DNA of 36,201 bases from an uncultured Verrucomicrobiota bacterium (GTDB lineage: Bacteria > Verrucomicrobiota > Verrucomicrobiia > Limisphaerales > UBA9464), in contig CAIMMI010000167.1 of assembly GCA_903842505.1 (NCBI GenBank), forward strand, positions 1-36,201, written 5' to 3'. The position numbers and the translations under genes were made by a program. The notes beneath the pieces were generated by a model. That model did no database searches. It was given only the letters and a program-made list of their open reading frames with translations, and was not told the DNA's origin. Below, one piece after another: positions 25,518 to 34,285 of this stretch. The first letter of the stretch is position 1; each line of letters starts with the position of its first letter.

Positions 25518-26567
25518 CTACTGCCGTCCAGCATCAGGCAACGGGCAACTCCCGATCACGGAGGCCTCGTTCTTGTTCGCGCACAAACGGGCCAACCGGA
25601 ACTCGGAACAAAGCGGCGCCAACTCCAACTTCAACCGATCAAGCTTCGGGTACTCCTCCACACCCTTGAACTTGATCGTGACCACAAACCGCCGCGCCCA
25701 CCCCTTCCGCACCCAGTCGATCGCGAGTCCGATGCTGCGATCCGGCGCTGCGATCACATCGCACACCAACCAGTCCACCGGTGCGGAGGGTTGGAAGGAG
25801 AACGCGTCCCCGCGGTGGAACGTGACGTTCGGATTCCGCATCAGGTCCTCGCGGAGTTCGGTCCGATCCACCGAGGTCACCCGGGCGCCCCGTCGCACCG
25901 CCACGTAAGTCCAACTCCCCGGGCAGGCACCCAGGTCCACGACCGTCTCACCGGCTTGGATCCGCGCCCCCAACCGGAACTCGGACTCCACCAGCTTCGC
26001 AAACGCCCGACTGGGAGCTGCCTTGTCGACCGCCACCGGAATCCGCCCCAACGGAAACGGCACGAGCCCCGACCGCCATGCATGCGCCACGGGCGACGGA
26101 GCGACCGAGAGCACGGCCGATTCCTGGGACGTCAACAGCAGTTGAAGCCACGACTCATTCGGAACCACCGGGCCCGGCGCGGTCAGGCGGGTCCGAAGGC
26201 GTGACCGGCGCCGTTTCCGGAGGATCTCCACGACCGCCTCGTCGATCATGGCGCACCGGTGTTCGCCGGCCGTTCCCTGACCAAAGCAGGGCGTCACGTC
26301 CATCCGCCACGGAGCATCGTCGGGAAAGTGATCCAGGATCCGTTGCGCCAGCGCCTCGGCCATCACACGGATCGACGGCACGGCCACTGACTCGGCATTG
26401 GGAAGGGCCTGCCCTGCGAAAGCCATGGGCAGCATTCCCGCCTCAGGCACTTCGTCGATGCCCAGGAAACCCGGCGCCAGACGCCTCAACGATCGACCGG
26501 GAAAGGCCCGGAGCAACTCGGCCTCCAGGAACGAAACGGAGTCGTCGGGACTCCACCAGGCATGCAT
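25518..26567 (-). CDS. RlmM-like SAM-dependent ribose methyltransferase
   Basis: The 349-residue protein starts at the ATG at 26567; longer frames would run into tRNA-His. The C-terminal half has the Rossmann-fold methyltransferase core of E. coli RlmM, which 2'-O-methylates C2498 of 23S rRNA. Motif I is VVDLGACPGSWTYVAVRRGA, followed by VTSVDRTEL and VDWLVCDVIAAP, and FVVTIKFKGVEEY carries the likely catalytic Lys. The N-terminal half (about 1-190) would correspond to the THUMP-like RNA-binding part but is divergent. The target in this organism is inferred from the family. It lies upstream of the dnaA gap. Confidence 0.82.
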   Translation of the reverse strand: MHAWWSPDDSVSFLEAELLRAFPGRSLRRLAPGFLGIDEVPEAGMLPMAFAGQALPNAESVAVPSIRVMAEALAQRILDHFPDDAPWRMDVTPCFGQGTAGEHRCAMIDEAVVEILRKRRRSRLRTRLTAPGPVVPNESWLQLLLTSQESAVLSVAPSPVAHAWRSGLVPFPLGRIPVAVDKAAPSRAFAKLVESEFRLGARIQAGETVVDLGACPGSWTYVAVRRGARVTSVDRTELREDLMRNPNVTFHRGDAFSFQPSAPVDWLVCDVIAAPDRSIGLAIDWVRKGWARRFVVTIKFKGVEEYPKLDRLKLELAPLCSEFRLARLCANKNEASVIGSCPLPDAGRQ

Positions 26568-26597
26568 CCGATGAAAGGAGGGAAAGGGAAGGAAGGT

Positions 26598-26673
26598 TGG
26601 GGTGACCGACGGGACTCGAACCCGCAACAACCAGAACCACAATCTGGAGCTCTACCATTGAGCTACGGCCACC
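26598..26673 (-). tRNA. tRNA-His (anticodon GTG)
   Basis: The cloverleaf folds fully: acceptor GTGGCCG/CGGTCAC, D-stem GCTC/GAGC, anticodon stem CCAGA/TCTGG with loop TTGTGGT, and T-stem GCGGG/CCCGT with loop TTCGAGT. A genomic G at position -1 pairs with discriminator C73, the identity element of bacterial tRNA-His. The CCA end is encoded. Confidence 0.97.
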
Positions 26674-26866
26674 ACCACAGGGGGCGAACGCTAGGAATGC
26701 CCTCGCACTCCGTCAAGTCCGGGTTCTGGGACTTCGAAGGTCTCGGCTTTGAGGAGGTCTGGAACCCGCTTTCCGGACGGACGGTTCCCGCAGGCGCGGT
26801 CTACCCGCGCTATGCGGACATCGCGGCCCCGATCCAGTTCTCAAACGGAGGCCGCGGGGGCCGCGC

Positions 26867-29719
26867 CTAGGTCCCCGTCTTCCCCCGCGCCCGCAACGTC
26901 AGCACCGCCGGCAGGAACGTCAGGCCTGCCGTCATGCAGGTCGCCGTGCCGACTGCCATGATCCATCCGAGGCTCTGGATGCCCTGATGCTCGCCCACGA
27001 TCAGGCTGCCGAAGCCCGCGATTGTCGTCAGGCCCGACACCAGCACGGCCTTGCCCGTGCTTTTCGCCAGGATGCTGGGGTTCTTCTCTTCGGCGAACCG
27101 GTTGAGGATGTGGATTCCGTTCGTCACGCCGATGCCGATCACCAGCGGCAGCGTCATGATGTTGGCCGGATTGAACGGAATGCCGGTCCAACCCATGAAT
27201 CCCACCATCCACAGCGTCCCGATCGCCACCGGCAGCAACGAAAGCAGCACCGGCCCCAAGGACCGAAAATGGATGAACACCAGGATCACGATCGCACCCA
27301 GCGCCCACCAGGCCGCCTCGACGTACGAGTTCTTCAGCAGCGACGTGTACTCGTACAGCTGCACGGGCGTTCCCGTAACCTTCGGATCAATCGTCCGCAA
27401 CTCCCGCACGAACGTCGCCTGCTCCTCCCGGCTCCAGACATCGTATTTCGGATACACCTGCACGAGGTGCTTGCCGGTCTTGCCGACGAAACGGTTCCGC
27501 AACTGCGCCGGAAGATCCTCCACGCGCAGCGGACCCGAATCGTCCTGATCCCGGATCGCCATCAGTGTCTCCTGCACGTCGCCGAGGAACGCGCGCTGGA
27601 ACGCGCCGAGCTTGATGGCATTGGCCTCGCGGTTGCCCCGGAACATCGCCACCCGCATTTCCCTCGCCGCAGCCCCAATCGACTTCAGGCGCGACGCGAG
27701 TTCGGGGTCCTTCAACTTCACGACCTCATCCGACGCCAGCCCCATGTACCCGGCGAACGCCCACAGACGTTGGCTCAACTCCGTGAGGTCCACCGGTCCG
27801 GGATCGAGCGGCGCGAACTTCAACCCCGCGAGATTCGAACGGGCTGACCGCACCAACTCGAGCTTCACCCGCTGGTCCTCGGAAAGGTAACGCGCCATCG
27901 AATCCGTCGACGAAACGCTCGGCAGCGCCCGCACCTTCGCCTCCAACTCCGCCGCGTGTTCCAGCGAATCCGCCACCAACGCCCCGAACAAAACTGACTT
28001 CTCCGACGACCCGATCAGCTTGTGCTCGAACACCACCGCCGGAAGCCCGGCGCTCTGCATGTTCAGGAGGTTGTAGTCGAATCGCACGGAAGGCAGTCGC
28101 ACCGCCGCGAGCACGCACAACGCCGCCACCACGCCGATCACCGTCCACGGCCGATCCAGCCACATCCGCTCCAACCGCGCCCGGGCGTCCACCGGTTCGA
28201 CCGGTTCCGCTCCGGCTTCGAACGAGACCCGTGCGCCGGCGACCTCATCGATCCGGTTCTGGCGCCCCCGCAGCAACAGCACCGGCAAGACCGTGATCAT
28301 CGGCACCAGACACAGCAGCAGGCCGCCGCCCGAGATCACGCCCATCTCCTGGATCCCACGGAAGTCGGTCAACGACATCGCGAGAAACGCGCCCGCCGTC
28401 GTGAAGCAACCCGTGAAGATGCCCTGCCCCGTGTAGACCACCGCCTTGAACATCGAATCCTGCTCCGTCCGCCCATGACGCAACTCCTCCTCGTACCGCG
28501 TCACCAGATGCACCCCGAAGTCGATCGCCAACCCGATCAGCATCGGCGCAAAGGTGATCGTCAGGATGTTGAGATGCCCCACGACCAACGTGGTGTATCC
28601 CATCGTGTAACCCAGCCCGATCACCAGGCAGAGCATCGCCTTCAACGGCCGCCCGGTCTGCCGATAACCCACCACGAAGATCACCGCGCAGATCACCAGC
28701 GACAACAACGTCGCCACCGTCGAGTCCTTCTCCGACTGGTTCATCTCGTCCAACGCCAGGACGCTCTCCCCCGTCACTCCCATGTTGACGCCCGGCACCT
28801 CCGCGCTGACCTCGACCACCAACTCACGGATCCGCCGGATGGCCGCCTGGTTCGCCGATCCCTGCCGAGACGAACGCGTCTCTTCGATCCGCTTCGGCGT
28901 CGCGTCCGCCGGTTTTCCCCAGATCTGTTCCCACAACGACGGCTTCACGTCCGCAGCCGTCACCTGCACCAACGGGGGCTTTGCGGACACCAGATAGATC
29001 CGGCCGTTCCCCAACGTGATGTACTTCGCACGCTCCGCTTCCGCACCGCCTCCAAACAATGCCTCGACTCCCGGCGACGGCGGATTGCCCGGACGCGACA
29101 GCGAGTCCGTCGCCATCCGCAACAGCCGTTCCATCGCCGGCAACGCCTTCACGAACGACTCCGTCTTCTCCGACCGTTCCCGTCCGCTCGTCCGAATCAG
29201 GAAGTTCACCTGCCGGAACAACGACGCCATGTTCGTCGACCCCATGAACTGATCCATGAACGGCCGGTAATCTCCCAGCGCCTTCGAGAACTCGACGAGG
29301 TTGGTCTCCGGGAAGAACAGCAGCGCCTTCTTCCCCATCAGCCGCAGGTCACCCTTGAAGAAAACGTCCCCGAACACATTCGTCGGATTCCGCGACACCG
29401 ATTCCGCCTCCAACCGCGCCCCCAACCGCTCCACCACCTGCCGGTTCTTCTCCGTGTCGTCACTCTCGACGACGACCACGATGTCGTCCTGGCTCGGGAA
29501 CTCGCGCTGCATCGCCAGGAAGTTCCGATGCGACGGCTTGTCCTCGCCCACCAGCGAGTTCCGATCCATGTCGAACTCCAACTGGAACACGGTGAATGCG
29601 ACGCACGCGAGGAACAGCACGACCTGCGGCCACAGGAACCACCCCGGCCGCCGCACCAACGCACCCGCCAGCCAGGTCAATAGCCGGATCGCCAACGATG
29701 GCTTCTCCCCGGAACTCAT
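26867..29719 (-). CDS. MMPL/RND-superfamily exporter (HpnN-like)
   Basis: The 950-residue membrane protein has the two-fold RND layout. A membrane helix lies at about 28-48, followed by a large periplasmic loop to about 330. A cluster of helices follows (VATLLSLVICAVIFVVGYRQ, then GHLNILTITFAPMLIGLAIDFGVHLVTRYEEEL). The second half repeats this with a helix near residue 535, a loop, and WWALGAIVILVFIHFRS to about 945. ITFAPMLIGLAIDFGVHL and NIMTLPLVIGIGVTNGIHIL are the paired transport motifs. Relatives move hydrophobic lipids, and HpnN carries hopanoids to the outer membrane. No hopanoid or fusion-partner gene is nearby, so the cargo is unknown. Confidence 0.9.
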   Translation of the reverse strand: MSSGEKPSLAIRLLTWLAGALVRRPGWFLWPQVVLFLACVAFTVFQLEFDMDRNSLVGEDKPSHRNFLAMQREFPSQDDIVVVVESDDTEKNRQVVERLGARLEAESVSRNPTNVFGDVFFKGDLRLMGKKALLFFPETNLVEFSKALGDYRPFMDQFMGSTNMASLFRQVNFLIRTSGRERSEKTESFVKALPAMERLLRMATDSLSRPGNPPSPGVEALFGGGAEAERAKYITLGNGRIYLVSAKPPLVQVTAADVKPSLWEQIWGKPADATPKRIEETRSSRQGSANQAAIRRIRELVVEVSAEVPGVNMGVTGESVLALDEMNQSEKDSTVATLLSLVICAVIFVVGYRQTGRPLKAMLCLVIGLGYTMGYTTLVVGHLNILTITFAPMLIGLAIDFGVHLVTRYEEELRHGRTEQDSMFKAVVYTGQGIFTGCFTTAGAFLAMSLTDFRGIQEMGVISGGGLLLCLVPMITVLPVLLLRGRQNRIDEVAGARVSFEAGAEPVEPVDARARLERMWLDRPWTVIGVVAALCVLAAVRLPSVRFDYNLLNMQSAGLPAVVFEHKLIGSSEKSVLFGALVADSLEHAAELEAKVRALPSVSSTDSMARYLSEDQRVKLELVRSARSNLAGLKFAPLDPGPVDLTELSQRLWAFAGYMGLASDEVVKLKDPELASRLKSIGAAAREMRVAMFRGNREANAIKLGAFQRAFLGDVQETLMAIRDQDDSGPLRVEDLPAQLRNRFVGKTGKHLVQVYPKYDVWSREEQATFVRELRTIDPKVTGTPVQLYEYTSLLKNSYVEAAWWALGAIVILVFIHFRSLGPVLLSLLPVAIGTLWMVGFMGWTGIPFNPANIMTLPLVIGIGVTNGIHILNRFAEEKNPSILAKSTGKAVLVSGLTTIAGFGSLIVGEHQGIQSLGWIMAVGTATCMTAGLTFLPAVLTLRARGKTGT

Positions 29720-29887
29720 CGGCTCACGCTCCCGCGCTTCCCGTCAGGTCCGCGCCGGCGAACGACCCGGTTCGCCGAGGTTCCATGAACCCCGTCGTCC
29801 AAAGCTCCGCCACCGCCCATGTACCTTCCCAATCGCATCAAGTCCCCCAACCCTGCCACCCCGCCCGCCGGATGTCAGGAGTTGGAT

Positions 29888-31054
29888 TCAGGACCGCCCC
29901 TTCAACTCAGCCATCAGCTCACGCAGCCCGATCGATTCGATCCCCTTCGCCAAGGGGTGCCGCCCACTGCCCGAGTGCACGATCCAGCCCCACGCCACTT
30001 CCAGGTCGCGACTCGCCTCGTGGAAGCCCCTCGACGGAACCGCATCTGCGCTGCGCTTAATCTCCACCGCCCACCGACTTCCACCCGGAAACTCGAGCAC
30101 CAGATCCACCTCGGCCCCTCCCGATGTCCGATAGTAGCCTGGCACAGTGCCAATGGGGGCCACGGCCAACAGACTTTCCATCACGAAACCCTCCCAACTC
30201 CCCCCGACTGCCGGATGCCCCAGCAACCCATCCCGATCGCGGATTCCCAGCAGCGCGTGCAACAATCCGCTGTCGCGGATGTACACCTTCGGCGACTTCA
30301 CCAACCGCTTGCCCACGTTGACATGGTACGAGGCCAACCGACGGACCAGGAACAGGTCGACCAACAGGTCGGTGTATCGACTCACCGTCTGCCCGCTGAT
30401 CTCGAGCCCCGCACCCAACTTCGCCGCGTTGTGGACCCCGCCCTGCGAATGGGCCAGCATCGTCCAGAACCGCCGCAACGTCTCGGCCGGGATCCTCGGA
30501 CCAAACTGCGGAATGTCGCGCTCCAGATAAGTCCGGATCAGGTCCTGTCGCCACTCCATGCTCTCCGTCCCGGTGCGCGCCAGGAAGCTGTCCGGAAATC
30601 CACCCCGGACCCACAGCCGCTCATCATCGCCCGGATCCACCTCGCCGGCATGGACTGGTCCCATGTCCAGGTAACTGATCCGACCCGCCAGGCTCTCCCC
30701 ACTTTGCCGCAGAAGTTCCGTCGAGGCCGAGCCCAGGATCAGGAACCGTCCGGTCCGGTGCCCGCGTCGACGCCCCTCGTCGATGACCCCGCGCAGTACC
30801 GGGAAGAGGTCCGGCGTCCGATGAACCTCGTCCAGGATCACCAACCGATCCTCCACCTGCGACAGGTACGCCGCTGGATCGTTGAGCCTGGCCCGGTCCG
30901 AGGTCTTCTGCAGGTCGAGATAGACGGCGTTGGACTGTCGGGCGATCTCCAGCGCTAGCGTCGTCTTCCCCACCTGCCTCGGCCCCAGCAAGGCCACCGC
31001 CGCCTGACGACCCAGCGCGTCACGGACTGCAGGGAGGATGGCTCGATCGATCAT
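29888..31054 (-). CDS. AAA ATPase with C-terminal DUF4143 domain
   Basis: The protein has 388 residues. Walker A (LLGPRQVGKTTLALEIA, about residues 22-38), Walker B (RLVILDEVHRTPDLF) and sensor LILGSASTELL form the AAA_14 domain. The DUF4143 part (about 200-370) includes GGAEVDLVLEF and RWAVEIKRS, the D-x-E-x-K arrangement of a PD-(D/E)XK nuclease-like fold. The family is widespread, mobile and uncharacterised; toxin-like or defence roles have been suspected but not shown. The gene stands alone with a 31-bp palindrome 3 bp before its ATG. Confidence 0.92.
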   Translation of the reverse strand: MIDRAILPAVRDALGRQAAVALLGPRQVGKTTLALEIARQSNAVYLDLQKTSDRARLNDPAAYLSQVEDRLVILDEVHRTPDLFPVLRGVIDEGRRRGHRTGRFLILGSASTELLRQSGESLAGRISYLDMGPVHAGEVDPGDDERLWVRGGFPDSFLARTGTESMEWRQDLIRTYLERDIPQFGPRIPAETLRRFWTMLAHSQGGVHNAAKLGAGLEISGQTVSRYTDLLVDLFLVRRLASYHVNVGKRLVKSPKVYIRDSGLLHALLGIRDRDGLLGHPAVGGSWEGFVMESLLAVAPIGTVPGYYRTSGGAEVDLVLEFPGGSRWAVEIKRSADAVPSRGFHEASRDLEVAWGWIVHSGSGRHPLAKGIESIGLRELMAELKGRS

Positions 31055-31057
31055 CCA

Positions 31058-31088
31058 TGCAAATCTTCCACGGCGTGGAAGATTTGCA
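31058..31088. promoter_or_regulatory. Perfect palindrome next to the AAA/DUF4143 start codon
   Basis: TGCAAATCTTCCAC and its exact complement GTGGAAGATTTGCA flank a 3-nt centre. It ends 3 bp upstream of the ATG at 31054. It could be an operator for self-control, a hairpin masking the start codon, or a recognition site for the encoded protein. Confidence 0.7.
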
Positions 31089-31131
31089 ATGTTGTAGAGG
31101 GGGAGGGGATTGAGGTCTGAAGCTTCACGTT

Positions 31132-31194
31132 TGAAGGCCGGGTGCCCCCACCCGGCGGGTTCATGATGCGCCGCGTGAGGGCACGCGGCCTACA
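31132..31194. repeat. Double-hairpin palindromic repeat, copy 2
   Basis: This has the same architecture as 9444-9507. The left hairpin is CCGGGTG-CCCC-CACCCGG, the right is CCGCGTG-AGGG-CACGCGG, and it ends CGGCCTACA. The left end reads TGAAGGCCG, one base off the perfect terminal inverted repeat. It lies in the divergent gap between the AAA/DUF4143 and sulfatase genes. Confidence 0.85.
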
Positions 31195-31263
31195 GCCCGC
31201 ATGGCATCCAACCTCCGGGATCGCCCTTCAAACTTGAATCTGAAATCTTCAAACTCCTCCCCA

Positions 31264-32970
31264 ATGAAGCGCCCCTTCCTCCTCGGCCTTGCCCTCATCG
31301 CCGCCCTCGCCGCGCGCTTCTCCCTGCTCGCCGCCACGACCCAGCGCCCCAACATCCTCATCGTTCTCAGCGACGACGTCGGTTTCTCCGACATCGGCTG
31401 CTACGGCGGCGAGATCCACACTCCGAACCTCGACGCCCTCGCACGCGACGGCATCCGCTTCACCCAGTTCTACAACACCGCCCGGTGCTGCCCCACCCGG
31501 GCCTCGCTCCTCACCGGACTCCATCCGCATCAGGCTGGCGTCGGACACATGATGGAAGACCGCGGCCTGACTGGTTATCGCGGCCGACTCAACCGCCAGA
31601 GCGTCACCCTGGCCGAGGCGCTCAAGCCCGCCGGTTACCGCAGTTACGCCGTCGGCAAGTGGCACGTCACTCCGGGCCAGGGACCCAAGGTGCTCGCCGA
31701 AACCAACAACTGGCCGCTCCAGCGCGGTTTCGACCGCTTCTACGGAACGATCCACGGCGCCGGCAGCTACTTCGATCCCAGCTCCCTCGTCCGCGACAAC
31801 CGTCTCATCACCGTCGACAACGACCCCGGTTATCATCCCGCCACGTTCTACTACACCGACGCCATCGCCGAGCACGCCGTCCGCTTCATCCGCGACCATG
31901 CCCGCGACCGCAAGGACCAGCCTTTCCTCCTCTACACCGCGTTCACCGCCGCCCATTGGCCGCTCCACGCCAAGGAATCCGACATCGCGAAGTACAAGGG
32001 CCGATACGACGCCGGATACGAACCCATCCGCGCAGCCCGTCGCACGAAGCTCCGCGAACTCGGTCTCCTCGACGACCGCTGGGCTCCCGTCCCGCCCGCC
32101 GAATCGTGGGACAAGGTCACCGACAAGGCCTTCGAGAGCCGTTGCATGGAAGTCTACGCCGCCCAGGTCGACTCGTTGGACCAGGGCATCGGCCGGATCG
32201 TCGCCGAACTGAAGGCCCACGGGCAGCTCGACAACACGCTCATCCTGTATCTCCAGGACAACGGCGCCTGCGCCGAAGGAAACGGCCGCGGCAACAAACC
32301 CACCGCCCGCGCCAACCAACCTTCCCTGCCTCCGATGCCCCCCGACGAACAACCGTTCGGCAGCCAACCGAGGCAGACCCGCGACGGGTACCCCGTGCGC
32401 CAGGGCATCGGCGTCCTGCCCGGCGGACCCGATACCTACATCGCCTACGGTCGCGGTTGGGCGAACGTCAGCAGCACGCCCTTCCGCGAGTACAAGCATT
32501 GGACCCACGAAGGTGGCATCGCCACGCCGTTGATCGCCCACTGGCCCGCCGGCATGGCCGCCAACCGCAAGGGCCAACTCGAAGCGCAGCCCGGCCAACT
32601 CACCGACATCATGGCCACCTGCATCGACCTCGCCGGAGCCACTTACCCCGGCACACTCGGCGGCGAAACCATCCAGCCCATGGAAGGCACCAGCCTCCGG
32701 CCCGCCTTTCGAGGTGAACCCCTCCAACGCACCCGTCCCCTCGTCTGGGAACACGAGGGCAACCGCGCCATCCGCGACGGCCGATGGAAGCTGGTCGCGA
32801 AGGAGAACCAACCCTGGGAACTGTACGACCTCGACGCCGACCGTTCCGAATCCCACGACCTCGCCGCCCAACACCCCGACCGCGTCCAACGCATGTCCGC
32901 CGACTGGGACACCTGGGCCGCACGCGCCCACGTCCTCCCCCTCGGCGCCTGGCGCGGGACTGCAAAGTAG
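31264..32970 (+). CDS. Secreted Cys-type sulfatase
   Basis: From the ATG at 31264 the protein has 568 residues and a signal peptide (FLLGLALIAALAARFSLLA). Longer in-frame starts would place a hydrophilic stretch before the leader. The metal site is in NILIVLSDDVGFSDIG. Cys75 of CCPTRASLLTG is in the C-x-P-x-R sulfatase signature and should be converted to formylglycine by a maturase not in this window. GYRSYAVGKWHV and the C-terminal EHEGNRAIRDGRWKLV are further family signatures. It removes sulfate from an ester, with substrate unknown; a polysaccharide is likely for this phylum. Confidence 0.95.
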   Translation: MKRPFLLGLALIAALAARFSLLAATTQRPNILIVLSDDVGFSDIGCYGGEIHTPNLDALARDGIRFTQFYNTARCCPTRASLLTGLHPHQAGVGHMMEDRGLTGYRGRLNRQSVTLAEALKPAGYRSYAVGKWHVTPGQGPKVLAETNNWPLQRGFDRFYGTIHGAGSYFDPSSLVRDNRLITVDNDPGYHPATFYYTDAIAEHAVRFIRDHARDRKDQPFLLYTAFTAAHWPLHAKESDIAKYKGRYDAGYEPIRAARRTKLRELGLLDDRWAPVPPAESWDKVTDKAFESRCMEVYAAQVDSLDQGIGRIVAELKAHGQLDNTLILYLQDNGACAEGNGRGNKPTARANQPSLPPMPPDEQPFGSQPRQTRDGYPVRQGIGVLPGGPDTYIAYGRGWANVSSTPFREYKHWTHEGGIATPLIAHWPAGMAANRKGQLEAQPGQLTDIMATCIDLAGATYPGTLGGETIQPMEGTSLRPAFRGEPLQRTRPLVWEHEGNRAIRDGRWKLVAKENQPWELYDLDADRSESHDLAAQHPDRVQRMSADWDTWAARAHVLPLGAWRGTAK

Positions 32971-33036
32971 GAATCCGCCTTCGACCACCTCTGCCCCTTC
33001 GCCGCGTCGCCCCACCCTGAACCAGAACAGGCCGAA

Positions 33037-34269
33037 CTACCGGCCTCCCGGCGCAGGGCGAGCCGCCCCGGCGATCGCACCGCCCTCCCGGACCCCAACG
33101 CGCCGCACGAGCCACAGGGTCAGCAGTGCCGCTGCCACCGCCATCCATCCCAACCGGTCGAAATGCCGGAGCGAACCATCGTCGGCCTTGGTCACCATCC
33201 AGCCTCCGATTCCAGAACTCAGACCGCCCGCCAGGTCCCGCACGCAGCCGTTGAGGCTCATGAACGCACCCCGATCGCGCGGTTGGACGGCCATGGATTG
33301 GATCGCCTGCCCGGGTACGAACCGTCCGCTCCCGAACACGAAGTACGAACCCGTCACGGCGATGATGGCCCACACCGGCGAGGGCGGTGCGAGCGCGATG
33401 GCCAGTGTCACGGCAATCGCGGCCCACACCAGCACGCTGAACACCCGCACCTTCCCGTGTTCGTCCGCCCACCGCCCGATCAAGGGCCCGCTGATCCACG
33501 AAAGCACTCCGCCCGTCAGGTAGACCGCGGGCACCAACTCGCGCGGCAGCTTCAGGTCCACCACCAGATGCGGCGCCAACAAAGGGATGATCGCAAAGTG
33601 ACCGAAGACCAGCGTCGCCATGAACAGCAACCCGCGCCGCGCGTTGGCATCGCCGAGCAGCGCCAGAAACCGCTTGAGCCCTGGACTCGACGCATCCGCC
33701 AGGTGCCCGCGCACAGGCGGCAGGAACTTCCACAACAGGATCCAGTTCACCATCGCCAACCCGGCCAGCACGAGGAACGGCGCCTCCCACTCGAACTTCT
33801 GCGCCAGGTACAAACCGAACGGCACCCCGACCGCCGCCGCCGCCGAGAACGATGTCCCCACCAACCCCATCGCCGCCCCGCGCCGCTCCGGCGGAACGAC
33901 GTCCGCCGCGATCGTCATCACCGCCCCACCCGCGATCCCGCCAAACATCCCGCACAACGCCCGCGCCAGCAGCAGCGTGTCCGGCGACCGCGCCACCGAA
34001 CACGCCAGCGTCGCCAACCCGAATCCCGCATAGGTCCACAGCAGCACCGGGCGACGGTCATGACGATCCACGAACGGCGCCGCCGCCAACCCGGCGATGC
34101 CCGCCGTCAACGTGTACATCCACACCAAGCGGCTGAACTCCGAGGTATCGATCCGCCACAGGTCCATCAATTGCGGACCCAGCGGCATCATGATCATGAA
34201 GTCCACGACGTGCGTGAACTGCACCAGCGCCAGCAGGATGAGGAGGAACCTCTCCGATGGCGCCTTCAT
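33037..34269 (-). CDS. Major facilitator superfamily transporter
   Basis: The 410-residue protein has about twelve membrane helices. The loop-2 motif reads APFVDRHDRRPVLLW, matching the MFS pattern G-x-x-x-D-R-x-x-R-R, and RALCGMFGGIAGGAVMTIAADVVPPERRGAAMG resembles drug and sugar efflux members. The substrate is not predictable. It starts 16 bp after the DUF1501 stop and is probably co-transcribed with it. It converges on the sulfatase gene. Confidence 0.92.
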   Translation of the reverse strand: MKAPSERFLLILLALVQFTHVVDFMIMMPLGPQLMDLWRIDTSEFSRLVWMYTLTAGIAGLAAAPFVDRHDRRPVLLWTYAGFGLATLACSVARSPDTLLLARALCGMFGGIAGGAVMTIAADVVPPERRGAAMGLVGTSFSAAAAVGVPFGLYLAQKFEWEAPFLVLAGLAMVNWILLWKFLPPVRGHLADASSPGLKRFLALLGDANARRGLLFMATLVFGHFAIIPLLAPHLVVDLKLPRELVPAVYLTGGVLSWISGPLIGRWADEHGKVRVFSVLVWAAIAVTLAIALAPPSPVWAIIAVTGSYFVFGSGRFVPGQAIQSMAVQPRDRGAFMSLNGCVRDLAGGLSSGIGGWMVTKADDGSLRHFDRLGWMAVAAALLTLWLVRRVGVREGGAIAGAARPAPGGR

Positions 34270-34285
34270 GCAGCAAGCGGCCGCC

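Noticed and set aside
28022-29683. 553-codon plus-strand frame opposite the MMPL exporter
   Set aside because: It is an Arg/His/Gln/Pro-rich shadow of the exporter gene.
31249-33015. 588-codon minus-strand frame opposite the sulfatase
   Set aside because: It is a Gly/Val/Glu/Asp-rich shadow; the sulfatase with its C-x-P-x-R motif is the real gene.
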